DNA from: JAOUGY01 sp963785075
GTDB taxonomy: Bacteria > Actinomycetota > Acidimicrobiia > Spongiisociales > ZC4RG35
Direction: 5' to 3'
NCBI GenBank assembly: GCA_963785075.1
Contig: CAWATW010000006.1
Location: 742,325-806,324, forward strand
DNA length: 64,000 nt
The notes under the pieces were generated by a model. That model had not been told where the DNA came from and searched no databases. It saw only the letters and a program-made list of their open reading frames with translations. Below are positions 34,107 to 43,231 of the stretch, piece by piece. Positions within the stretch are counted from its first letter, which is position 1. Each line of letters starts with the position of its first letter. A program made the position numbers and the translations under genes.

Positions 34107-34718
34107 ATGGTACGACCGATCGGGGTGCTGCTGGCCGGTGGCGCTTCGACCCGAATGGGGACCGACAAGGCCGATGTGGAGGTGGCCGGACGCCCGATGG
34201 CGGCGTGGGCACTCGACGCCTTGCGGTCGGTGTGCGACCGAGTCGTCGTCGCCGGACGCCCCGACGGGCTTCTCGGGATCGCCGGTCTCTCCGACCCGGT
34301 TCCCGAGCGACGTGGCCCACTCGCCGGACTGGTGGCGGCGTTGGAGCACGGAGGTGCGGCACCGGTGCTGCTGGTGGCGACCGATCAACCATGGGTGCGA
34401 GCCGAAACCCTCCGGCACCTGACCGAGCAGATCGGCGACCTGCCGCTCGTTCCGACCGATCGAGGCGGAGCACGGCAAACCACTTGTGCGCTCTATCCGG
34501 CATCGATCCTGCCCGTGGCCCTCGACGAACTCCTCGCCGGCGGATCCATTCAGAGCGTTCTCGACCGAACCGCGTTTGATCCTGTGGACGAAGACCTATG
34601 GCGCAGCTGGGGCGAGGACGGCCGGTCATGGTTCTCCGTCGACACGGCGCAGATGATCGAGGACGGGCTCGAGAGGTTCGGCCCGCCCGGCGCCCCGCCT
34701 CGCGATCCGCACCAATAG
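34107..34718 (+). CDS. mobA: Molybdenum cofactor guanylyltransferase
   Basis: 203 residues. The nucleotidyltransferase motif GVLLAGGASTRMGTDKADVEV is at the N-terminus; RRGPLAGLVAALE and VATDQPWV (metal Asp) follow. Adds GMP to molybdopterin to make the bis-MGD cofactor. moaA is 22 kb away in the same window. Confidence 0.9.
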   Translation: MVRPIGVLLAGGASTRMGTDKADVEVAGRPMAAWALDALRSVCDRVVVAGRPDGLLGIAGLSDPVPERRGPLAGLVAALEHGGAAPVLLVATDQPWVRAETLRHLTEQIGDLPLVPTDRGGARQTTCALYPASILPVALDELLAGGSIQSVLDRTAFDPVDEDLWRSWGEDGRSWFSVDTAQMIEDGLERFGPPGAPPRDPHQ

Positions 34719-34784
34719 GCATCGCATAGACTCGGGCGCCGACGAACGGCGCCCGGGCGGTGGCCGCACTACATGGAGGATGTG

Positions 34785-35510
34785 ATGACAACGGCAGCCC
34801 GCGCGGTGAATGCGACCAAGGTGTACGGATACGGCGAAACAGCCGTGACGGCACTCGACGACGTGACGATCGATATCCAACGGGGGACGCTCACCTCGAT
34901 CATGGGGCCATCGGGGTCGGGCAAGTCGACGCTCATGCACTGTCTGGCGGGGCTCGATCGCCTCACCTCGGGCACGGTCACCATCGGCGACACCGACCTC
35001 GGAACGCTCTCGGACGACGAGCTGACGCTGCTGCGCCGCGATCGGATCGGCTTCATCTTCCAGGCGTTCAACCTGATCCCCACGCTCACCGCACGAGAGA
35101 ACATCGAGCTGCCGGCGAGGATCGCCGGCGCCTCGCTCGACCAGTCATGGGTGGACCAGGTGGTCGGGATCCTCGAGCTCGGGGACCGGCTGACACATCG
35201 ACCCACCGAGCTGTCGGGGGGGCAACAACAACGTGCCGCGGCAGCGAGAGCCCTGGTGCGGCGACCCGAGATCATCTTTGCAGACGAACCGACTGGCAAC
35301 CTCGACTCGAACTCGGCGCGCGATCTGCTGTCGTTTCTGCGAAGGGCGGTGGACGAGTTCGAACAGACCATCGTGATGGTGACCCACGACAGTGCTGCCG
35401 CCGCCTACAGCGACCGCGTGGTGTTCCTTCGTGACGGCCGTCCCGTGGACGAGCTGACGACGCCCACCGTCGAGTCGATTCTCGAGCGGATCAAAGCTCT
35501 GGAGAGCTGA
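34785..35510 (+). CDS. ABC transporter ATP-binding protein, LolD/MacB type
   Basis: 241 residues. Walker A GPSGSGKST, LolD-family Q-loop IFQAFNLIPTLTARENIELP, signature LSGGQQQRAAAARALV, Walker B IIFADEPTGNLD, H-loop MVTHDSAAA. ATG 34785 is preferred over 34773 because GGAGGA (34775-34780) lies between them. Two bp from the permease gene; together they form a MacB-like mechanotransmission pump without a separate accessory protein. Confidence 0.93.
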   Translation: MTTAARAVNATKVYGYGETAVTALDDVTIDIQRGTLTSIMGPSGSGKSTLMHCLAGLDRLTSGTVTIGDTDLGTLSDDELTLLRRDRIGFIFQAFNLIPTLTARENIELPARIAGASLDQSWVDQVVGILELGDRLTHRPTELSGGQQQRAAAARALVRRPEIIFADEPTGNLDSNSARDLLSFLRRAVDEFEQTIVMVTHDSAAAAYSDRVVFLRDGRPVDELTTPTVESILERIKALES

Positions 35511-35512
35511 CC

Positions 35513-38053
35513 ATGCTTCAGATCTCTCTTCGCAACCTGTGGGAGCACAAGCTCCGGACGGCGCTGCTCGGCGTCGCCATCGTGGGCGGGGTGGCCTTCG
35601 TGGTCGCGTCGTTCGTGTTCACCGATTCGCTCTCTGCCGCATTCGAAGAAGCATTCGCCAGTGTCGACCCCGGATCGGACATCGTGGTGCAACCTGTGGT
35701 GGCGGCAGCAGCGGCGTCGTCCGAGGCATTCCCGCTCATCCCCGAAGAGCTGGGTGATCGGATTCTCGAGGTCGACGGGGTGGCATCCGTGGAGCCCGAG
35801 ATTCAGGGGTTCGCCACGCTGGTCTCCGACGACGACCAGCCGGCACAGGGAGCACCGAGTTTCGTGATCTCGTGGCCCGAAGGGCAGAGCACACTCCAGC
35901 TCACCGGCGATGCACCCGATGGCCCCGGGCAGGTCGTCGTCGACGGCGCCACCGCCGAGTCGCGCGGTTGGGAGATCGGCGACACCGTGGAAATGGCCGG
36001 GATCTCCCGGGCCGAGACATTCGAGGTGGTCGGGACGTTCTCGTTCGGGGAGGGGAACTTCGGGTTCGGCGCCGCCTTCCTTGCACTCGATCTGGACACT
36101 GCCGCAGCGTTCCTCGGTGTCGACGGGTCCGTCACGAGCTTCACCGTGGCGTTGGATTCTGGAGTCGACGTGGCAGCTGCGGTCGACCGTATCTCCGAAG
36201 TCATCCCTGACGACGTGGAGGCCATCGACGCGAGGCAAGCGGCGCAGGAGCAGGCCGACCAGCTTCAACAGGGGATCGGATTCTTCAACACGTTCCTGTT
36301 GGTGTTCGCCGGCATCTCGTTGATCGTCGGCTCCTTCGTGGTCTACAACGCCTTCCGTGTGGTGGTGGCACAGCGCGGACGAGAACTCGCTCTGCTGCGT
36401 CTGCTCGGCGCCACCCGGCGCCAGCTGGTGCGCTCCGTTCTCGGTGAGTCGGTGATCGTCGGTGTGATCGCGTCTCTGATCGGCGTACTCGCGGGTGTGG
36501 TGCTGGCTGTGGGAATCCGATCGCTGTTGGGAGCCATTGCGGAGCTCCCCGACACCGGGTTGGTTGTGTCGCCACGCACTGTTCTCGTCGGCGTCGTGGT
36601 CGGCATCGCAACGACGCTCGTATCGGCGCTGGTGCCGGCCTGGCGGACCACCCGTATCACACCCATCGAGGCCCTGCGCGACCAGCCCGACCTGCGGCCC
36701 GTGAAACGGTGGTGGTCGCCGGCGGGCGTAGTCGTGCTGGCAGGGGCGTTTGCGCTGGTGTTCGCCGGGATCGCCCAGGCATCCGACAGGGGTGCGCTCA
36801 CCGGCGAGTCCACACCCGTCATCCTCGTGGGCGCAGGATGTCTCCTGACCTTCGTGGCGCTGTTCGTTCTGGCCCGGACGTTGGCGCGCCCGGTGCTCTC
36901 TGCCCTCGGGTACTTCGCTCGATCGATGTCGGCCACCATTGCCCGGGAAAACGCCCGGCGCACCCCCCGACGAACGGCGGTCACGGCAAGTGCCCTCATG
37001 GTGGGCGTCGGCCTGGTGGCGACCGTGGCGGTGCTGTCGCAGTCCGTCCAGGACACGATCTTCAGCACCATCGACGAGACCTTCAATTCGGACTTCGTCG
37101 TCCAACCCTCCGGATTCGACCCCACCGCCGGCATCCCCTTGGAGGTGGCAGCCGAGATCCAGGCAGTTCCGGGGGTGGAGGTGGTGTCGCGGACCAACTA
37201 TCTCACCATCGGCCTGCCGGGAGGGGCGTCGACTCTCGCTCTCGGCGTGGAACCATCGACGATCGGGGTCAGCTTTGCTTACGAGAACATCGAGGGTTCC
37301 CTCGACGAGCTCGGACCGAACACTTTCGCCGTCCAGGCCGTGGAAGCGGAGACGAGGGGCTGGAGCATCGGCGAAATGGTCGAGTTCATGATCGGTTCCC
37401 AGCCGTATCCGGCGGAGCTGGTGGCGATCTTCGACTACGTCGGCGACCTCTCGGACTCACAGTCGTACTACCTCGACTACAACGAGGTGGCGAGCCTGCA
37501 AGACCGGCCACTCGATGGGACGCTGTCCGTCCTGCTCGAGGAGGGGAGCGACACCGCGGCGATGAAGGCAACGATCGAAGATGCGATCTCCGACTTCCCG
37601 ACGGTTCAGGTGCAGAGCGCGTCCGACCTGGCGGACCAGATACGGGGCGCACTCAACGCCGTCGTCGGGTTGGTGGCCGGGCTCCTGATCATGTCGGTGA
37701 TCGTGGCCGTGATCGGGATCGTGCTGACGCTCTACCTCGCAGTGTTCGAGCGCACCCGAGAAACCGGGATGCTTCGTGCGATCGGGATGACGAAGAAGCA
37801 GATCCGTCGCATGATCCGCTTCGAGTCCATGCTGATCGCGACCTTCGGCACTCTGCTCGGCCTGGCGATCGGGATGTTCTCCGGCTGGGCGCTTTCGATC
37901 GGCATCGCGGGCTCCGGGGTGAGTCTCGGCATTCCCTGGGTGTGGGTGATCGCCGCACTCGCTGGAGCGCTCATCACGGGCGTGGCCGCTGCCATCATCC
38001 CCGCCTGGAACGCCACGAGGATGGACATACTTCAGGCGATTGCATACGAGTGA
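35513..38053 (+). CDS. FtsX-like ABC permease
   Basis: 846 residues with the two-FtsX-domain layout: an N-terminal helix (ALLGVAIVGGVAFVVASFVF), a periplasmic domain, three helices (about 255-385) with the FERGRELALLRLLGA-like RGRELALLRLLGATRRQL loop, a further helix pair, a second periplasmic domain, and a final FtsX unit with ERTRETGMLRAIGMTKKQIRRM. Likely moves lipids, lipoproteins or peptides, or transmits ATPase-driven motion to the envelope. SD around 35504. Confidence 0.93.
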   Translation: MLQISLRNLWEHKLRTALLGVAIVGGVAFVVASFVFTDSLSAAFEEAFASVDPGSDIVVQPVVAAAAASSEAFPLIPEELGDRILEVDGVASVEPEIQGFATLVSDDDQPAQGAPSFVISWPEGQSTLQLTGDAPDGPGQVVVDGATAESRGWEIGDTVEMAGISRAETFEVVGTFSFGEGNFGFGAAFLALDLDTAAAFLGVDGSVTSFTVALDSGVDVAAAVDRISEVIPDDVEAIDARQAAQEQADQLQQGIGFFNTFLLVFAGISLIVGSFVVYNAFRVVVAQRGRELALLRLLGATRRQLVRSVLGESVIVGVIASLIGVLAGVVLAVGIRSLLGAIAELPDTGLVVSPRTVLVGVVVGIATTLVSALVPAWRTTRITPIEALRDQPDLRPVKRWWSPAGVVVLAGAFALVFAGIAQASDRGALTGESTPVILVGAGCLLTFVALFVLARTLARPVLSALGYFARSMSATIARENARRTPRRTAVTASALMVGVGLVATVAVLSQSVQDTIFSTIDETFNSDFVVQPSGFDPTAGIPLEVAAEIQAVPGVEVVSRTNYLTIGLPGGASTLALGVEPSTIGVSFAYENIEGSLDELGPNTFAVQAVEAETRGWSIGEMVEFMIGSQPYPAELVAIFDYVGDLSDSQSYYLDYNEVASLQDRPLDGTLSVLLEEGSDTAAMKATIEDAISDFPTVQVQSASDLADQIRGALNAVVGLVAGLLIMSVIVAVIGIVLTLYLAVFERTRETGMLRAIGMTKKQIRRMIRFESMLIATFGTLLGLAIGMFSGWALSIGIAGSGVSLGIPWVWVIAALAGALITGVAAAIIPAWNATRMDILQAIAYE

Positions 38054-38056
38054 GTT

Positions 38057-38198
38057 GGTCACGAGTCACGGGTCCGAATTCCGAGGTCCGAATTCCGAAG
38101 TCCGAAGTCCCGAGGTCCGAGGTCCGGACCCCGGACCCGCAACAGACGCGACATGCTCCTGCGGAGACCGCAGGTGGGTGACCCGGACCCCGGACCCG
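38057..38198. repeat. Heptamer inverted-repeat array behind the FtsX permease
   Basis: Left arm of about eleven units (38057-38134): GGTCACG, AGTCACG, then GGTCCGA/ATTCCGA alternating, AGTCCGA, one 8-mer AGTCCCGA, GGTCCGA, GGTCCGG, ACCCCGG. Right arm 38174-38198 (GTGACCC, GGACCCC, GGACCCG-type) is the inverted form, at a distance of about 40 bp. Confidence 0.72.
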
Positions 38199-38281
38199 TT
38201 TGGCTTGGTGCGTGATCCTGAACCAAAGAGACAGGGGAACTGGCGGCCGCGCTCCGACACCCCGACAGAGCACGGCCGCCG

Positions 38282-38333
38282 GGCACGGCACCTGTCGGAG
38301 CCGTGCCTCGCCCCTCACCAGGGGATGAGGGGC
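38282..38333. terminator. Paired hairpins at the end of the LPFTG protein gene
   Basis: GGCACGGC (38282-38289) pairs with GCCGTGCC (38300-38307); GCCCCTCA (38310-38317) pairs with TGAGGGGC (38326-38333) and includes the stop codon of the surface protein. Stable stems but no T-run, so a terminator role is inferred from position between convergent genes. Confidence 0.45.
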
Positions 38334-40099
38334 TCTTCTCCCGGCCGGTAGAGAATCAGATCCACCTCGCGCCACCTGGGCCTCGCCCACCACAACAGGA
38401 CGCCACCCGACAGGATCGACGTCGCCGCCAGAGTGGCGAGGGCCTCGAGCGGCGCACCGGTGAACGGCAGGGTGTCGAGGGTTGCAGGGGCCACGGTTGT
38501 CGTGGTCGACACACCCAGGACCTCAGGTCCGGTGGTGGTCGTCGCGATCGACGCCGAGGTCGGAGGGGCCTCGGGCTGCGGACCAGTGTCATGCGTCGTG
38601 GTCTCGAGGATCTCGACCAAGGCCTCGGCCGAGTTGTCCCCCGCCATGCCCTCGTCTTCGTTCGACGCAGTCACAGTTACCGTCATCGACGCGGCCCCGT
38701 CGACGGAATACGCTCCACCGGCCACCGACATCACGATCTGCTCGCCGGCTTCGATCACCCCGAGATCGCTCCAGCCGGCGTTCCATTCGATGTCGAGTGA
38801 GTCGGACCACTTGGCAGTGAGAGACACATCCTCGGCCGAGGCCACCCCTCGGTTCAGGACTGTCAGGGTGTATTGCAGAGCGTCACCGACGAGAACCCGA
38901 GGCTCGTCGACGGTGATGTCGATGCCCACATCCACGAACGGTCCGGGCGAATAGCAGAACGCCGCTTGCCTCAGCCCGCGGTAGTGCGTCTCGCCACCCG
39001 CAACCGGCGCGTGGAGCCCACTTCCTGAGAAGGTCAACGGTGGATAGGGGAACGCCAGCGTCTCGTTGCCTCCCACGGTGATCACACCCGCGATCGGATA
39101 GGTCGACGCCCAGTCGAACAGCTTTCCCATCTCAACTTCGTACAGCGACAAGGTCACGGTCGCCACGTGGTCGCCGACGACTGCGGCCGATCCGTGGAGG
39201 GCTTCCTCGCCGGCGCCGATAGCCACGAGTCCAGGTCCGAACACGTCACACGACAGTGAGCCATGGTCGTGATCGTCGCCACCGTCCTCGTGTTTCTTCT
39301 CGATGACGGTCGCTTCCGAGGCCACATCGGTCAGCGTGGATCCCGAAGGCGTGGTCGCCGAGGCGGTTGCATGGTTGAGGGCGATCCCAGCCTCCACCGC
39401 CTCCACGGTGATCACCACCGACGCCGAAGACTCCGGTGCCATCACGCCGATGTCACACACGATCGACGCCGATCCATCCCAGGCGGGGCACCCGTCCACC
39501 TCAACCACACTCACCAGCGCCGGAATCGGGTCTTCGATTCTGACGGTCGAGAAGGGCTCGCCGCCGATGTTCGACACTGTGATCACATAGTCGAACCGAT
39601 CACCGACCCTCACAGGGTCGGCCGAGTCGGCCTTGGACAGAGCAAGCGCAATTTCCGGCGGCTCCACCCGGTAGCAAACGGAGATCGTCTTTGGCTTGTG
39701 GTAGTGGGTGCCCTCCATGTTGAGAGGCGCATGGAGTCCCGATGCCCCCGTCGTCGGCGGCTCGTACTCCCACGCCATGACCTTCGGTCCCCCCGCCACG
39801 ATCACTGCGTCCACCGCAGTGTTCGACCCGAAGCCGAAGACCGGTCCGAGATCGGACTCTCCGGGCGTCACCGTGACGTCGATGACACCATCCGATCCCG
39901 TGATCGGAGCGTTGAAGGACCCCGGCGAGATGGTCAGTGTCGCGGACCCCGCAACGAGGTCGGGACACGAAAGGCCGGCTGTCCCCTCATGGCCCCCGTC
40001 ATGCTGGGCGAAGGCAACGGCGCTCCCCGAGAACACGAGCAGCACTGCGGTGGACAAAGCGGCGAGCCGCCTACCCGCAGATCGGAGACTGCTGGGCAT
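38315..40099 (-). CDS. Sortase-anchored surface protein with DUF11-type repeats (LPFTG)
   Basis: 594 residues. Signal peptide (LSTAVLLVFSGSAVAFAQ) then a repeat of a ~110-residue unit ending in ...HYHKPKTISVCYR / ...HYRGLRQAAFCYS, and two DUF11-like immunoglobulin-type domains (DRFDYVITVSNIGGEPFSTV; DALQYTLTVLNRGVASAEDV). A His/Asp-rich linker (KKHEDGGDDHDHG) separates the halves. The C-terminus is a complete cell-wall sorting signal: LPFTG, a hydrophobic helix, then WWARPRWR. No sortase gene is in the window. Confidence 0.85.
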   Translation of the reverse strand: MPSSLRSAGRRLAALSTAVLLVFSGSAVAFAQHDGGHEGTAGLSCPDLVAGSATLTISPGSFNAPITGSDGVIDVTVTPGESDLGPVFGFGSNTAVDAVIVAGGPKVMAWEYEPPTTGASGLHAPLNMEGTHYHKPKTISVCYRVEPPEIALALSKADSADPVRVGDRFDYVITVSNIGGEPFSTVRIEDPIPALVSVVEVDGCPAWDGSASIVCDIGVMAPESSASVVITVEAVEAGIALNHATASATTPSGSTLTDVASEATVIEKKHEDGGDDHDHGSLSCDVFGPGLVAIGAGEEALHGSAAVVGDHVATVTLSLYEVEMGKLFDWASTYPIAGVITVGGNETLAFPYPPLTFSGSGLHAPVAGGETHYRGLRQAAFCYSPGPFVDVGIDITVDEPRVLVGDALQYTLTVLNRGVASAEDVSLTAKWSDSLDIEWNAGWSDLGVIEAGEQIVMSVAGGAYSVDGAASMTVTVTASNEDEGMAGDNSAEALVEILETTTHDTGPQPEAPPTSASIATTTTGPEVLGVSTTTTVAPATLDTLPFTGAPLEALATLAATSILSGGVLLWWARPRWREVDLILYRPGEEPLIPW

Positions 40100-40157
40100 G
40101 ATCGAGCACTCCTTTCGGGTGTGGGATTCGCGCCTCGAGACGCGAACCCCACGCCGC

Positions 40158-42473
40158 TCAACTCATGAACGCCGAGGCCCGATGGAGGAAGGCCGCCATC
40201 TGGCCGCGGGTCATGGTGTCGTCAGGACAGAAATCGTCGTTGTCGGGCGGGTTGCATCCCTTCGTGATGCCACTCTCGGCGAGACTGTTGATGTCGGCCT
40301 GATGAACGCTGGCTTCGTCGTCCTCGAAGTAGTCCCCGGTCGATGCCTGGAGGTCGAGGGCTCGGACGAGGAACGACGCCATCTGCGCCCTGGTGACCAG
40401 GTCCTCCGGGCAGAACATGGAGTTCACAGGGGGATCACAACCCATCGTGATCTCGGCCTCGTAGATCGAGTTGATGTCTCCCTCGTGGACGCTCGTCCCG
40501 TCGTCGTCGAAGTGATCACCCTCCGGTGCGGGCAGGTCCATAGCGCGCACGAGGAACGATGCCATCTGGCCCCTCGTGACAGGGTCATCGGGGCAGAACA
40601 TCGTGTTGTCCGGCGGATTGCATCCAAACGTGATGCCTTCCGCACGCAGCCAGGCGATGTCGCCGTAGAACAGGTGATCCGCCGGCACATCCAGGAAGTC
40701 GTCGAATGCGACGACAACTCGCTCCAAACCGACATCGACGACGAGTTTGGCTCCGGACTCGAGCACGAGCGCCTTGGCATCAGCAGCGTTTGCGACGCCG
40801 TCGTACCACTGGGACACGTATCCCGTTCCACTCGTCATCATCGTGTAGCTGCCGGCTGGGAGCGTGAAGTGGAACGCCCCATCACTGGATGTGATGTAGC
40901 TCTCCACCTCGACTCCCGCCTGGTACATCTCCACCTTGGCGGCGAATAGCGGTGCCCCCGTGAGAGCGTCGCTCACCACGCCTTGAACCACACCCGGATG
41001 TGCAGGCACTGCAAGAACCGCTTTGATGGTCTTCATCTGCGGAACGGTGACGAGGTCGGCCGACATCAGATCATCGGCATCTTCGTACCACTCCGACACG
41101 TAGACGCCGGAAGGATCCTCGAGCAAGAGCTTGTAGCTCCCGTGCAGAAGGTCGGCCGTGAACAGGCCACCTGCGTCGCTGGTCACGACACCCGCGGCTG
41201 CATCCGACGGCGTGTACGCGGTGACATCGATTCCAGAGAGCGGATCGTCGGCATCGTCGACCACCTGACCCACCAGAGGGCTGTACACCGGCGTCGTGCC
41301 GCCATCGGACACATAGATGTCGAGGTACATGTAGTTGCCGTTGACGGCATCCTCCACGAAGACCGGGTGATATCGCTCGGCTGCGATGTCACTCGGGTCC
41401 AAACCGCCGATCTCCACGTTCGACGGCACGTCGCCGACCATTCGATCGATCGAGAACGTCAGCCGGTACCAGCCCGGGCCGGCTGCGTTGAGCTGCTTGC
41501 CGTAGACCACCTTGCCGGATTGGTTCACCTCGGCCCCGAAGGCACCCTCTCCCGGTGTGGTTCCCCAGATCGTCTCGTCGCTGATGCCCTGCGCCACCCA
41601 GTCGGCATACGCATCGTCGAGCGAATCGGGGATCAGGCCAGACGGCGTCTGTTCCATCGCCCAGGCCAGACGATCGATCGTCAGGTGGGCGGCCCGGGTG
41701 TAGATCGCGGCGTATTCGGCCGGGGTCTGCATCCCTGCGCCTTCCGAAGACGCCGTACCCCAGATCTCGAGCGGCATCCCACCGCCCACGCCCGCTGGCA
41801 TGCCGTCGATCACCGGCGGCGGCCACAGGGAGGTCATCGGGAAGCCGGACATCGGGGTGTCGTCCTGGAACAGCCCGGGCGCCACCGCATCCTGGAACAG
41901 CCCGACCTCGACTCGAATCGGCACGCCGACCCGCCAGCCGACGCTCACGATGTTGTCGCCCCAATCGGCCCGGGTGACATCCACCGGCTCGGCGAAGTCG
42001 GTTCCGTCGACCCAATCCGCTTGCCAACACGTGTCAGCACCATCGGCGTTGCTGCCGACGAGTGGAGACTTGGGCGGCTGCAAGAAGTAATCGCCCTCGT
42101 CCGGGAGCGGCTGGACGGTTCCCGTGGTGACATCGGTCGACGCCGCCGGCGCCAGTGAGTCGTTCAAGAAGATCTCGTACGTCGGCTCCACCACCTCGTA
42201 GCGGACTGCGTCGTCGTCGCCCCAGGTCTCGACACCGCCACACGCCGGTTTGAAGAGCCCACCGATTCCGGTACTCGTCGCGTCGGCTTCGTCGACGGCC
42301 GCACCGCTGAGGCCGAGGCCTTCGGAGAAGATCAAAGGAACCGAGAGATTGTGAGCTCCCTCACTCGGCTCCTCGTCCGCGGTAGCCGCCAGCGGCGCCA
42401 TCGCCGCCAGCATCACAACCGCGAGCAGTACGAAAGGTACGCGACGCCACAACTGTGGTCGCGTGTGCCACAT
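40158..42473 (-). CDS. Secreted protein with carboxypeptidase-regulatory-like domains and three SLH-type repeats
   Basis: 771 residues. Signal peptide (VPFVLLAVVMLAAMAPLAATA); a large N-terminal domain of unknown fold (to about 400); two carboxypeptidase-regulatory-like beta sandwiches (PLVGQVVDDADDPLSGIDVTA; GVVQGVVSDALTGAPLFAA); then three S-layer-homology-like repeats, each with GC(N/D)PP-N--FCP-D-VTR-QMASFL. These repeats would hold the protein on the cell surface. ATG 42473 has GGGAGGA upstream. Together with the LPFTG gene it forms a surface-protein pair on the same strand. Confidence 0.85.
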   Translation of the reverse strand: MWHTRPQLWRRVPFVLLAVVMLAAMAPLAATADEEPSEGAHNLSVPLIFSEGLGLSGAAVDEADATSTGIGGLFKPACGGVETWGDDDAVRYEVVEPTYEIFLNDSLAPAASTDVTTGTVQPLPDEGDYFLQPPKSPLVGSNADGADTCWQADWVDGTDFAEPVDVTRADWGDNIVSVGWRVGVPIRVEVGLFQDAVAPGLFQDDTPMSGFPMTSLWPPPVIDGMPAGVGGGMPLEIWGTASSEGAGMQTPAEYAAIYTRAAHLTIDRLAWAMEQTPSGLIPDSLDDAYADWVAQGISDETIWGTTPGEGAFGAEVNQSGKVVYGKQLNAAGPGWYRLTFSIDRMVGDVPSNVEIGGLDPSDIAAERYHPVFVEDAVNGNYMYLDIYVSDGGTTPVYSPLVGQVVDDADDPLSGIDVTAYTPSDAAAGVVTSDAGGLFTADLLHGSYKLLLEDPSGVYVSEWYEDADDLMSADLVTVPQMKTIKAVLAVPAHPGVVQGVVSDALTGAPLFAAKVEMYQAGVEVESYITSSDGAFHFTLPAGSYTMMTSGTGYVSQWYDGVANAADAKALVLESGAKLVVDVGLERVVVAFDDFLDVPADHLFYGDIAWLRAEGITFGCNPPDNTMFCPDDPVTRGQMASFLVRAMDLPAPEGDHFDDDGTSVHEGDINSIYEAEITMGCDPPVNSMFCPEDLVTRAQMASFLVRALDLQASTGDYFEDDEASVHQADINSLAESGITKGCNPPDNDDFCPDDTMTRGQMAAFLHRASAFMS

Positions 42474-42650
42474 GACATCCTCCCAACCGGGGACGCCGGA
42501 GCCAGGCCCGAACAACCCCCGTCATCCACCGCCAGACCATCCCCACTGAGCCCCTGGCCCACCTCACCCTCGCGCACATGCACAGACCCGCATAGAGGCC
42601 GGATTCCCCTTCCAGGGACCAAATCGGGGTAGGTCGGGACTAGTCAACGG

Positions 42651-42750
42651 GCTACGAGCGAGGAGCGAGCAACGAACGGGGAACGAGCAAGAACGCACCC
42701 ACGTCGGTCGCGCTCCGGCCTGTCGCTCGTTGCTTGCGGCTTGTTGCCTG
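42651..42750. repeat. Heptamer inverted-repeat array before the accessory region
   Basis: Left arm GCTACGA, GCGAGGA, GCGAGCA, ACGAACG, one 8-mer GGGAACGA, GCAAGAA (42651-42693). Right arm TCGCTCG, TTGCTTG, CGGCTTG, TTGCCTG (42723-42750), inverted. Marks the left edge of the accessory region. Confidence 0.68.
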
Positions 42751-42813
42751 GCGGTCTCGGTGCCCAAGCCCGATGTCCGCCGTCCGCAGACGACTGGGGT
42801 AGATTGCCGACTC

Positions 42814-43231
42814 ATGGCGCGCTAGTCATCGACGCGCCAACCTTGGTGAACATCGTGGACAACGACCTCCGAGTCGACCCCGACCATCAGCTGGTCGCGC
42901 CGAACTCCATCCGCTCCGAGGCTCTGCAGCTGCTGCTGGACGATGTCCGGCGAGGAACGCGTACCGAGAAGTCGGCTCTGGGGGTCCACGAGCGGCTGAC
43001 AGCAGTGAAGTTGAGACTTCTCGGCGATCGAGTATCACGCGCCACGGCGTGGCGGATCGCCGTCCACACGAATGGGATTCCCTCCGCGATGCCGAATACC
43101 TCGCTCTCTCACAGCGCCAGGCCGATGCGCTGGTCACGATCGATCCACACCTGGCAGGTGAGGTGCCCGACGTCGTCGGCAGCGCCCCGCTCCAAGCTCT
43201 ACTCACCACAGACGAGCCGCCGCCCGGTTGA
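42814..43231 (+). pseudogene. PIN-domain ribonuclease gene with two frameshifts
   Basis: Read across frames the protein is MALVIDAPTLVNIVDND...GVHERLTAVKLRLLGDR, then EWDSLRDAEYLALSQRQ and ADALVTIDPHLAGEV: a PIN-domain nuclease with its acidic residues. The first break is an extra GC after the ATG (ATGGCGCGCTAG where ATGGCGCTAG would be in frame); the second lies near 43066. TAGATT at 42800-42805 is 8 nt before the ATG. No antitoxin gene is adjacent, so it is most likely a dead toxin-type gene. Confidence 0.7.
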
